From positions 112,927,169-112,991,168 of the forward strand of contig NC_089980.1 of NCBI RefSeq assembly GCF_036417845.1: 64,000 bases of DNA, given 5' to 3'. Source of the stretch: Apteryx mantelli (taxonomy: Eukaryota; Chordata; Aves; Apterygiformes; Apterygidae). Position numbers and translations under genes: made by a program. The stretch's first letter is position 1. Each line of letters starts with the position of its first letter. Positions 24,827 through 36,717 of the stretch are shown here, one piece after another. The notes below the pieces were generated by a model, which saw only the letters and a program-made list of their open reading frames with translations, was not told the origin of the DNA and made no database searches.

Positions 24827-25340
24827 CTCTGAGTAATATCAGTTATTTCTTTTTCTAAAGTCCATGATTTGCAGCAGCAGCTTCGTAAAATGTCCCCTTT
24901 CTAGTCCGTATTTTCCTCTGCTGAAACATGTTCAGGATTTTGCCCCTCCTGTTTCTCCTCTGTTCCTTACTTCATTCTAAGAAATATGCACTTCCTTCCT
25001 GTGTCCTGTCTCTGTCTTTTATCTTAAAAAAATATTTTTTTGTGCTATGGTACCACTCACCCTGAGGCAGAGCAGGGTACATCTGCACCTCTGCTAAAGC
25101 TGAAGCAATGTGAAGAAGGCACGGTGCAAATAATTAGTCGCTACAAATCTGTCGTAGCCTCTGGGTTTGCACCTCTGATATTATCACCAGCTTCAGGCGC
25201 TCCTGGACCCTTCACTGCCTGGGAGCACTGCAAAACTGCACCTCCGGGAAATGGCGGGGATTTGAACCAGCCAAAATACCCCAGGCCAAGCCATTGCTGC
25301 CTGCTGAACCGGTTGTGTGTGGATTTCACCAAAAACTCGT

Positions 25341-25580
25341 GGCCTAACCGGTAAAGTATGCTGCAAAGTACCGCAGGGTGCGGCCCGCGACTACGTATCC
25401 TGAGGAAATGGGCCAAGAGACAGCGCTGACTAACGCCGTGGAAAACAAAACAGGGGCTTCCTGGCGAAGGGCTCAGTCGTGCGACACGCACCTGAGGCGC
25501 GCAGCCCCTCCGAGTGGAAACTGTGTGGGAACCGCCTTTCGGGCCCTGCGCCACCCACCGCCCACGTGGCTCTGACTGCC
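25341..25580. promoter_or_regulatory. Small isolated CpG-rich patch
   Basis: About 20 CpG dinucleotides in 240 bp (counted by eye), in a background where CpG is scarce. It contains a perfect E-box CACGTG at 25563-25568. It is below the length of a typical CpG island. It may be an enhancer, an unannotated lncRNA promoter, or a recently acquired unmethylated patch. No splice donor clearly marks a first exon. Confidence 0.5.
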
Positions 25581-28500
25581 ATCACTTGCCTCTCCAATGT
25601 CTTCTTCGTGCTCCTGGAAGCAGGTGTCATGTCAAACCCTTTTGCTTGAAGCTCTGTGCAAACGATAAACATTTTGCACTTTGGCAGGTATGGGCTATAT
25701 ACAGCTTGCACTGTGGCTGGTTCTACAAGTTTGAAAAGCAAACCAAAAAAAGAGGATTTCCTGGGGCAGGTAGGGGAATGCTGTCATCTGACAACATGGA
25801 GATGACAGTCCCAGAGCATATGGGAGGGACCGGAAACGGGGAATAAGCTACTGAGATTTTCCCTCAAAACCTTCAGGCTGAATCCTGTGGTTTCAATAAG
25901 CTTGTACCTGAGACAGCTAGATGGCTGCCATGTAGCTGGACCATAAATTACTGTTGCCTAAGGGCAATTGAATGGCCTCCCTTCATTTCACAGGGGATAG
26001 CGCATGCCAGCAAGCCTGTTGCCTAAAGCTCCAAATTTACATACACAAACCATCGTGCAGCTTTTGCAAGGGAAGAGCCACCCATCTTTATCGTCATCAG
26101 GGGTAGGAGCTTTACAAGTGTTTACTGAAGTATTAGTGGCCTATCTAAATTCTGTGGTTGAAACTGTCAATTTAGTAAGAAAACAGATAAATGCAGATAA
26201 ATAAATCCTTGTTATTTCACATGAGGAAATTTACAGTTCTCTTTCAATTCATCTCAAAATAAGAAGTTACTGAGTACAGCCTCATGAACCTGAACTGAGT
26301 AGTTAGTGATACTGAGGTCTTAGATGCAAGGAAGGATACAAGGATGGTAGAAATTCTGCATCTGCACTTTCAGCATTTGGAGCTGGAAAATACCCAAGCC
26401 TGGTGCCTGATCCAAATCCAGGCAACCGAGTTCAATAATCCTTTGATTTAGACAACAGAGGCAGAAATGGAAAGCAAAACAAACACTCAGGACGACCTAG
26501 ATTTGAACATAGTCTATGAATATACTCTTTGGCACTGAAATGCCTCCACCAGCTTCAGTGGAATTCCTCTGAATTTACGATGGTCTGAACAAAATCAGAG
26601 AAGGGCTTATGGATTGGCACCTGGTGTTTTACAGGAGGGATCGCAAAGAGCTGCATGACTACAGTTTGGCAAGTGACTGTTGTCATCTGAATTTAAAGAA
26701 CTGCCTGAGGCAATGTTCTCAGTCTGGTCAAGAGGGAGTTTTAAAATTAGATGTTTTACTGTGCACATTGGCACATTTTGTGATTTAGCTGGTAAGCACT
26801 AACTTGTAAAGCCAGGGTGACTCTACTTGCCAGTGATCATCTGTGGTATCTGTAATTTCACTTTGCTACTTATGTTTTTACAGAATGCAGAAGTATTGTC
26901 CAAGAGTTAAGAGTGAACTGAATACAGAATTCATTTTTTTACTTCATGAGAGATTATTTCAGATAAGAGAGCATTTAAAGGGGGGATGTGTTAAATATAT
27001 AGGGGGTTTAATAGCTTTTACCCAAAGTGATGTAATTTGTGATCCAAGAACTGCTTGCTACCTGAAATCCAATTTTTCGTTGTTGCCTAAATCAACGTGA
27101 GGCTCGCTCCCACTGCTGTTGAATCAACGGCAATTTAAGCTTAAAAAGAAGTGGGGGCCTGGTTCTGTGAAAATGCAAACCAGACAATTCCTTCTCAGGC
27201 CTGCTCTTGTTTAAAAAAGAAAACCAGCAAACTTACACTGTTAGGTTTCACTCTGTTCTAAATATATGTTTCTAAAGATAATTTCAAAAATATTTGATTC
27301 TTTTGACTCAAATGTTTCCTTTATATCATATTACCCATAGAGCTGGATCTGTAGAGTTTTAGCAACTGTATGTGAATTTTCCAAAGTATGTAGGGCTGGA
27401 CAGCTTTAGCATAGGTGATGATTGCTTCTTGTAGCTGTGTGACTTTGAGGGCTCCTACCCAGGGCATCCCAACAAGCTTCAAGAGCATTCCTGGGTCCCT
27501 GCTGCTGCAGAGCTGCTTTCTTTCAGCTCTAGTCGTACAAGATCTGGCAGTATGGTTTTCTTACTGCTTGCAAATTCATCCAAAGCAGAAGGAGCTAATG
27601 CAGAAAAATAAACCTTTTGGGGAAAAAATACAAAATGACAAAATTAGAAAAAGTGCCTATTTTTGAGAGACTGCAAGAAATTAATGCAGGAAAAGAAGTC
27701 AATATTTGTGAAAGTCGGCTTGAAATGAGAGGTGAAATAGGTCTAATCTTGGTACTTTCTAGAAAAGGAGAACAGCAGGGACAAATTGCAGTAAGCATCC
27801 CTAGCTTTCTCCTGCTGCCAGCTCTCACTCCTGTCCTCTTTCTTGCACCCACACAGATGTTCACACAACTGTACTGACCATGCCTGTACAGTTAATTCAG
27901 CAATGCCAGGAAATGTTGCTGGGCACTGGAACTTGGGCATCTATGCTTAAATAATTTGGACAATGCCTGTGTCACTTTTGGCCATCTCCCAGAACAGTTC
28001 CTGGGCATGATTTGGAGGTTAGCACAACAAGGCACCGCTCTCAACAGAGAGCTTGTGTGCAGACACACTGTTTTGGGTGGTCAGAGAACAGCTTGGGATG
28101 AGTTCAATTCTTTAATCTAGATGTGGTCTTTCTGCAAATCTTTCTTTTTTCGGATGGGTTAGATTCCAGTCAATGCTCACCCTGTGAATGGCAATAAGAC
28201 ACCTGGAATAGGTGGCTGCAGAAAATGACAGGTGATGTGCAGGAGGTGCCATTGACAGCACTGTGGACATAGGCTGGACTAAGCTGACTGTGGCACCATA
28301 GCTTGAAAAGAGATGTAACAGGCATTGCTCTTGGGGGATGAGTGTCATCTACAAGCATCTCTGAAGAAGAGTCCATCTTCATGGGGAAAAAGGCCCTAAT
28401 GGGAAGTGAAACAGAAGAGTGGAGGGAACAGATAGGCCAAGACACTGCAGGGAGTCACACCACAGCTATAAACCTACCATCACTTATTATAGCCCTTCCA

Positions 28501-31500
28501 CAGTGTTTCGTTATCAGGATGTCTATTTAAGTTGATGGTAGTTTTCAAGGGAAGGGATCGTACTTATCCATGGCCTGCATGATGTATTCTGGGATTTAAA
28601 AGGGATGAAAATTACACACATACAGTACAACAAGCAAAAATTGACTTTAAAGAGCTAAACTTCATTTACCTAGAAGCCTTTACCCCCTGTTTAATCCCAA
28701 ATGGGATCTGGACAACAGATGAATGTCTTCTTTACTGTGGGCTACATGGCATGTTGTTGTATGTGCATTATTAAGTATAAGATGTTGTGCTTCAACATTT
28801 AACTAAGGAAGCATATTTTACAAAGTTACATTATGCATGTAATTCATTTTGGGAGCATATACTTAACCTACAAATTTATGATAAAATCCACACTACATTT
28901 TACCAAGTATTATGGTGTAGTAAGAAACACTGATTAATGTACACACCAAACACAGGAACAAGCCTGCAGTGCTAATATACACACAGCAGAGTTCAAAGGC
29001 TTTCAGCATCTGTGTGGCCCATCCTGTCATCTCTAGGGACAGATATCCTTTAAAGCTCCAGTCCTGGGAACGTTAAGCCTCCTTGCCAGAGCGATCAGTG
29101 CAGACAGAATCAAATGGCTGCAGCTTTTGACTCAGGCTGAGAGAGATTAGGGTTGAGGAAAGGGCAGAGGAAAGGCATACACTCTATCTTGAAATAAATG
29201 CACTATCTATGTCTAACAAAGCTGTCTGCCCGAAGCAGCAGGGGTGGTGGCTAACGATCCTGCTTGCAGGTCACGGCCCGCAGGAGCTCCCTAGAGATGA
29301 AGCAGGACCTCAGTGCACCAAGCTCAGTACAAACACGATGGAGGAAGAAATGTGTAAAATCAGCCCTTCCTTACTATTCAAGCACACTTAGTGCCAACAC
29401 ACAATACTGACCATGCTTAAATGTCAGAAACTGGCCATACTATTATTCACTAAAACCCCCTTTCCTAATTTCCTTTAAGGAAGACAACCCTCCATTATCA
29501 AATGTGCGAGTTATGCTCAGTTAGTCTGTAATTCTGATCTCCTTAATGGACTTCATGCTGTTGCTATTATTAGACAAGTCTTTATTATGTGGGTGGAAGC
29601 AGAAAACCTGCCAAGAGTTAAAAAACAAGTAAGAAACTATTTGAAGAGTGGGGATTTCTGATGAGAGCCTTTGATGATGCATTCACAGCTACTACACTCA
29701 TGAGAACTGGGCCAGAAGCCTAAACTCTGAGCTTTTCTTTAAGGTCAGTGCTCTCGCTACAGAGTTGGAGCAAAAATGTGATGTTTATAAAAAGAGACAC
29801 AATCAATGATCCATACAAGCGATGTAACAAGGCAACTACCTTGTCAAAATGATAAGAGGAGGAGGGAGCAGTTATAGCAAAAAGCAAATAGGTCTTGGTG
29901 ATGCTTTTCTTCTTATAAAAGTAGGTTGAAGAAACCAAGATGTATCAAAGTTGACAGTTTATTGAATTTGGCAGCAGTTCAAAGCTAGAATCTCTTGTTC
30001 ATGCTGTGCTGAACTCGCACCTGCTATGTGTAAAAGGTAAAGGATCAGGAGCCCGGACTCCTCGCACAGAACAAAGGGATGAGCCCATTATTCTTCCCCA
30101 GCTTCAGAGAATGCTCTACACAGCCTCCAACATAGAAAATAAACATATTCAGTAACTGTGTGTGGGAAACTGCATTAATGAGCTGGCTACAGGAAGCACA
30201 CGAAACAGAGAATTCCATTCAAACTAAATGGGTAAAATCCTGTCACTTAAAGCTGGCAGGTCTTAAGGAATTATTAAATTAAAAGAATTAAAGGAATTAT
30301 TTAAAAGATACACTCCATTGAAGCTCTAATGCTTCTCCTGGTGTATAATAAAAAGACAACAAATAATGTTTACAAAGATCATCTATGCATGTTAAGTCTA
30401 TACAAAAAGCTCCATTCAAGTGAAAGGTGAGAAGGGTGTGAGGATACTGCCTGTGCCGGAGCCAAAGCTTCAAAGGTTTTTTGCTGAGCAACAACTGTAT
30501 CTGGAATTTAGAACATTTCAGCAATAAGTAGGAGCTCAGATAATTTTTAACTTGTCTAATTATAGCCTGGTGGTAGTGATACTATAATTATGAGTACAGA
30601 GGCAGTCTCATATACATGCCTAGAAGAGTTTCTGGTGCCAAGGAGAGCTGTTAGCAAATACAAATGCTGCCCATATAGACAGAGCTGATTTAGTTCTCAT
30701 CAAAATATATGTAAGGGCTCAGACACCTACGTGAGTCACTGCAGCCAAACAAGCTCAAGTGCATGAGCAGTAACTGCAAGCTCTTAGTCCACAGCAAAAG
30801 CAAAGTGTCCTAGCTTACATCTCAGTAAAGGAGACTTACACTAATATACTTATTTCTCATTTCCAACAGGAAGTAAGAGCATAAACAATTTATTTCTGTG
30901 GCTGAAGTAATCCCTGGTAACTCGTTAAACTGCAATAACTTGGCATTTCTGAGTTCCAGCTGTCTCCTCCTGCCATGGAGAAGCCCTCCTGGAGATGAAA
31001 AGGTCTAGGGGACATCCGAGAGCAGTGGTTCCTGCACTGAGACTGGAGGCCGCAGTGAACAAGCCACAGCAACTACTCAGAAATTTTTGCCCTTACCATG
31101 TTTTAATGAAATGTGTGATGACAAGGGTGCCTTACGGCATGACCTTTACAAGGCCATGAGGATTGGCACTTCAAAAAGTCTGGGATCACTGACCAAGAAT
31201 GAAGCAAACCTAAAGATACTTAATATCTTCCTTCTTTCAATAAAGATCCTTAAACATTAGAGCAATAAATTCCTGTGAATCTTCATTTTTGTCACATTAC
31301 AGGAGTTAATTTCACTAAATACAAGTCATTTGCCTTGTATTACTGCAAAATTAAAAAAAATTGGCAATTTCAATATATTTTTGGTTCTTCAATCAACTTT
31401 TCAAAGCACAGAAAATCACTTTTGGTTTCTGTTTCAAACAGAAGAGTAATCTGAGGTGGGATATATGCTGCTATAGCTTTAAATTTTAAGAAAAATTCAA

Positions 31501-33186
31501 TGCATACTGTTACTCAAATAATAAAATAAGCACAGCTACCAGCCCAATCATATTAAATCTCTTTCTCTTGAATTAGAAAAAGACAATTACAAGAAACTCA
31601 TAGAAAACAATATTTCTCTAAAAAGAAATAGATAAAATCTTGATATCTAAACTTAGCAATTAATAAGAATACAGCTATCAGGCATTGATATAGGCAAATC
31701 AGAAAAAGAGACCAAATTCAGTGTAAACGTTAAAATCAGAACCTGTTATCACAGAAATCACTGAAAAGATTAAACTTAAGTGCAAGAGACAAAACTATAA
31801 CAGGACACAAAAAGAGGAACTTGAGTCACTTAAAATGGAGTTATACAAGAGAAATAAGGACAGACAAAAAACAAGGACTGTGTTTTATAATTCTGATATT
31901 CTTATAAAAGTGGCTACTCAAACATGTAGATCTACTAACCTTCCACTCTGGGAAGTAGTTAGCACAGGCTACATCACATAACTGGCACACTGTAATTAGG
32001 TAGGACAGATATTGATGTGATAAGCTAGTCTGCAGTTTCTCATAATAGTGTAATCAGGTCACTCACCTAGCTCCCGCAAACTTAAAAAACTGTAAACACA
32101 AGAAACCTTATTGACAGTGAGACTGTTTAAGTAGTAAAATTTATATTTGTGTCAAAGGAATGGAAACCAAGATTGTAGTGCCCTCTTTTAAGGGGGCTAT
32201 AGCAGCAAAATGGACAGGTTCTAACAGGCTAGTGCTTGGAAATTTTATAAATGTAACAAAATACATGAGCAGGAAGTTGAAATTAAGATTATAGGTCAAA
32301 TTCTGTACCAGCAGCACAGGAGAAATGTTAGTTGTCATCAAAATAGAAGTGTAAGGCTTAATGAAAAAAACAAGAGAACTGAGAGACTGGACTGTAAACT
32401 CAGATGTATTTGTTTATAAAAAGACTAGAGAGTGTTCAGAGAAACATCACTTGGGCAGTATGAAATAAAGTATTTTTGAAAGCAACAATAAATATATTAA
32501 AATACTGCTTTCATGGTGAAGTAGTAAGCAGCAAGTTGTTATTATTGTTTGTTGCTATTATTGGTATTTTTTTGGTTAAAAGACAGCCAGAAGTGGCAAT
32601 GGATCCAGGAAGAAATTAGTGAGACTGACTGGGGTATTGGTTTTAGTATAATTTATTTGTACAAGTGTACAGCAGACCTGTTTCTTTGAACAACAGCAAG
32701 ATGGTTCCCCCAGTGAAAATAGCCTTTATTCTAAGAGATAGCTTTCCTTCTTTCCAAGGATCCCACTATGAACTCCTTCTGTGACTTTAACACAAGGTCT
32801 TGGTTGGTAGTCTCAGTCTCAGCTTGTAAACTTGGGACATGGCAAATCACACTGCTGGAGATGTTCACTTTGGTTGCTAACCTTGCCCAGCAGGAATAGT
32901 TTAGTATCTTCAGCTATATTCAGGAAAAACTCACTGTGCCTAAAGGTGAGGGAACAGATTTGGTGAACCCTCAAAGACCTTTGCAGACCTACAGTCTTGT
33001 GATGAGTCCATGAGGCCTCTCTATATCCAGTCTTCCCTTAGAGTTCCTTGCATCATTATCAAAATAGCTTCAGTGGGCCCAACATTTCTGTACGTTTCTC
33101 TTAACATTGGTGTTATGTTTATTATGTTCGTTTTCATAAGCTTCACTAAAGATTAGGGGTGCACTCTACACACACAATAGAAAACA
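25581..33186. other. Intergenic DNA, AT-rich
   Basis: About 7.6 kb without a recognised gene or young repeat. Short ORFs only, none over about 92 codons. The 31-32.6 kb part is especially AT-rich. Confidence 0.55.
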
Positions 33187-33230
33187 GCCCCTGCCCAGAG
33201 GACTTTACAGTCTAAATGGTCAAAACAAGC
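33187..33230 (+). mobile_element. Ancient dispersed repeat remnant, copy 1
   Basis: Contains CCCTGCCCAGAGGACTTTAC followed by AGTCTAAATGGTC. It shares the 15-mer TTTACAGTCTAAATG (33204-33218) with the copy at 44642-44656, and both are preceded by a CCCTG-like word. It resembles the 'gagcttacagtctaa' phrase of old amniote interspersed repeats. Family uncertain. Confidence 0.45.
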
Positions 33231-36200
33231 AAAGAGTGAGAGAGAAGAGATACATATCCACAGTTATTTATTTAGATGTCTACATACATCCTTTTTTTTT
33301 CATACTTGAAAAAGACACAGTACTGATTCCTAGGTGAATAAAAAGCAAATCACCCTTCCTTCTCAAGGAAAACCAAACTACTTTTCACATAATGAATATA
33401 TACTGAATATACTGAAATCATAATATGAATAAAAGTTACACTTTGCAAAACATAGCAGTTGCAATATACAGTTCAATCACAATATCAGTGTGATCCCCAT
33501 TACCAGTGTCTATAATATGCTCACCATCAGGACACTGGATGTCCCTAGTCACTGGGAAGGAATACATGGGTCGAAGCCAGCTCAAGCCTGTTGCTCTCTT
33601 TGAAATTCTTCTTAATTGTTCCATTTTTATACTCGATGTTGGGCTGAGCCATGAATACACTCCCCCGTGCTGGTCTGGCTACCTCAGGGAGACATTCACA
33701 CCCTTTTGATGAACTCAGGGAGAAACATTTACACCACCAGTTGATCCACTCAACTGACATAGCTGTTTGTCTGAAACAAAGGCCACCCTTGGGTCCCCTT
33801 TGCGGTGAGATGAAGTCAGCTTTCTGTGCAACAGCTGTGCTCAGCCACACCCTACCAGTCCCTGAGCTTCATGGGCACGTGGCCCTTGTCCACCTCCTCA
33901 GAGCCTTCTTCCATTGTAGGGGCTTACTGGTCAGTCACTTGAACCCACCTAGGGTCTCATCACAGTCCTACTGATGCCAGCAGTGGAGCTGGAAAAACCA
34001 TCATCAGCCAATACTTTGGGTGGTTCAGTTTTCGGTTGCACATCTTCAGAGAGTCCCCTGAAGCCCAAGATGATCAGTAAGCAGGTGAAGAACCCTGAAC
34101 TACTGGTTATTTGGTACAATCTTAAACATGGCACTTTTTTGTAATAACCTTCCTTCTTCTCAGGTCCTGTGAGTGGAAGTCCTGACAAGGCATGCAGAGA
34201 CCACAGGGTAGAGGCAGGTTCTGTCTTCTTGTGTGAAGAGCTGAAATGATGCTTGGAAGTGGGAATGGATATCTGAACAACTTATGCTGGTAAAAAGGTT
34301 ACTGTCACCTCAGTAAGTAGACTGAGCAAGCAAGGGAGACAGCACTTTGGATTTGGAGGGAGCTGATCTCCTGAGAAGATAATACGTAGGGGAGGACTCA
34401 GTTTTGTGGACTGAGGCTTTACTGTATCACAGCCAGGAAGGGAGGCTTTGGGATGGTCTGCACAGTGATCCCAGGATAAAACAGAATATAAAAATTGCAT
34501 GCAATAGTTTTAATCCAGGACAAATGTTCAGGTATAATGGTTTTCTCACAGGCAGAAAAGATCTTCTGTAAACAGGTAAGACTGAGGAAAGAACTGAGCT
34601 ATAGCTGTACCTGAGTGCTCTGCAGGCAAATAGCCCCCTCAAAAATATGACTGCAATAATGACTTTAAAACTATATTGACTATTCAGATAAAAAGTGGTA
34701 CCAAAAGTTTAGCAACAAAGCAATTGGAATGGATTTAATACTTGAAAAATTTCAACAAGGAAGGGCAAACATTCAGCTTTATGTACATGTTTTTAGATAA
34801 ATCAGAGTATTTACAAAAGTACTTTCCCCTGTCTCTTCTGCATTAAGTTGGCATGATTTACTGTTTTGCTCTAAGCAGTGAGACAATGTTTCTCTCAACA
34901 ATAGGATTATCTCAAACAGTTTATGCTGGCTGTGATTAAAGAGAAGTGGGCAGGGATCATGGCTTATGAAGAGGGATCTCTCCCTTTCTCAGAGGTGTAG
35001 CCTCTAGCATTTTTCAGTTGAGGTTAAATGGGAGCACAGTGCTCTGAGAACGGGCACCACAGCTGACTGCCAATAGTCACAGTAAAATAAATGTCCAAAC
35101 TGCAAAATATCTTGATTAAATATCCAGGAGCTAAATACTGAATGTTTGGAAAGCTTTAGCATATTGTCTTATCCAAATCAGGGAAAACAGCATTCCTCAG
35201 GGCTTGGGGTCAAATAGGTGAGTTGTACAGTAAGTGTACTAAAAACTGTACCAAACTTCATTTCAATAGTGCGGACACCCTGATTCTCCTTTTTCTTTTT
35301 ATGTAACATCTGTCCCTCACTCTTGCATTCCTTCTTATAAAGGGCTACATTAGCCTACAGCCATCTATAAGGAAACCTAACAAAAATAAATTACATACAT
35401 ATTTTTTTTCCAAAATGAATGCTGCCATTAACTGCTCCTCCAAACCAGAATATCTAATACTCTTAATAGAAATATAGCTTGTATTCCTACCAACTCCATT
35501 ATACTGCGTAACAAAACAGATCTGAATCCCAGTCTCACTAGCTTTGAGTTGACACAGCAATAAAAAAAGATAAAGCAGAAAACTGGTGACAGGCTGCAGT
35601 GCACAATGACAGGTCTAAGATGTCATTTGGAAGAATGAACATTATTTTGAAGGATCAGATGTTGTAATCCATATATTAAGGCACAAAAAGGCACCACAAA
35701 AAATGCAGTCAATAAGTAGGCATCCAATTACTAATGCAAAATAATGCAGTTTATACTTTGATTTCAATTCTAATTCACTCTATTGTGATTATCATTAGCT
35801 CTTATCACTCTGCTGCAGTAAAAGCTGCTTCCTAGTTCACGTGACAGTACATATTCTCCCTTGAGGAGCCTCAAATCTTAGTTTCGGATGTGCACCAGTC
35901 ACGAAGAGAGTACACAGAAGGAGGCAGGGAAGGACACAGCAGGACCAGGCTCCCAGGACTTTCTGCAGTCGTAGCACAGGCAGCGAGAGAGGAGTCTCAG
36001 GGAGAGATCCAGCCCGGGCCCTCTGCCTCTGGACTGAGATGCACTTTGAATCCTGCTCCCTCCCTTGCACAGTGCAACAATCAAACAAAAAACTCATTAT
36101 GGGCTAAGGTGCATCATGCCTTACAAGAGGCCGGATTTGCCCCAGAGAGAGAGGTACAGTTTGAGCACAGGCTTGTAGGTTGGATGCTTCTGATTGTCAC

Positions 36201-36238
36201 TTTTCCTTTAGATACTGACAAGGAAGAGAGACCAAACA
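33231..36238. other. Intergenic DNA with an unexplained minus-strand ORF cluster
   Basis: No gene recognised. Three minus-strand ORFs (33436-33660, 33545-33850 and 33949-34188) lie close together in a locally GC-richer stretch but match no family I know and show no coherent exon structure. A possible decayed mobile element or retrocopy, or chance. Confidence 0.4.
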
Positions 36239-36717
36239 CAGAATCACAGGATAGTTGGGGTTGAAAGGGACCACTGGAGACCCTCTGGTCCAATCTCCTG
36301 CTCAAGCAGGATCACCTACAACAGGTTACCCAGGACCATGTCCAGTCAGACTTTGAATTTCTCCAAGGATGGAGACTCCACAACATCTCTGGGCAACCTG
36401 CTGCAGTGCTCAGTCACCTTCACAGTGAAGTGTCTTCTTGTGTTTAAGTGGAATTTCCTATATTTCAGTTTATGCCTGTTGCCTCTCATCCTGTCACTGG
36501 GCACCACTGAGAAGAGCCTGGCCCTGTCCTCTTGACACCCCCCCACCAGGTATTTATACACATTGATCAGATACCCCTGGAGCCTTCTCTCCTCCAAGCT
36601 GAACAGTCCCAGATCTCTCAGCCTCTACTCACATGACAGATGCTCCAGTCCCTTCATCACCTCTTTGGCCCTTTGCTGGACTCACTCCAGTAAATCCATG
36701 TCTTGTACTGGGGAGCC
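36239..36717 (-). mobile_element. CR1 LINE fragment, ~480 bp, 5'-truncated
   Basis: The 3' end at about 36239-36256 is CAGAATCACAGGATAG on plus, the reverse of the CR1 ATTCTGTG-type tail. It continues with GTTGGGGTTGAAAGGGACC and antisense ORF2 C-terminus. The minus frame at 36346-36597 includes [20 protein letters not shown], with frame breaks. Similarity to CR1 stops abruptly near GTACTGGGGAGCC (36717), the 5' truncation point. Same orientation as the 17-kb copy. Confidence 0.9.

Larger units (their letters stand above)
19576..25340. other. Intergenic DNA
   Basis: No gene recognised. Contains a GTTTT-type simple repeat (22131-22160), a MIR-like remnant (22952-23035) and a G6CG6 run (24814-24826). 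The stretch at about 23195-23310, with repeated GATTAG and TGATCAG-like words, resembles a conserved non-coding element but is unverified. All ORFs are short and without family features. Confidence 0.55.
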
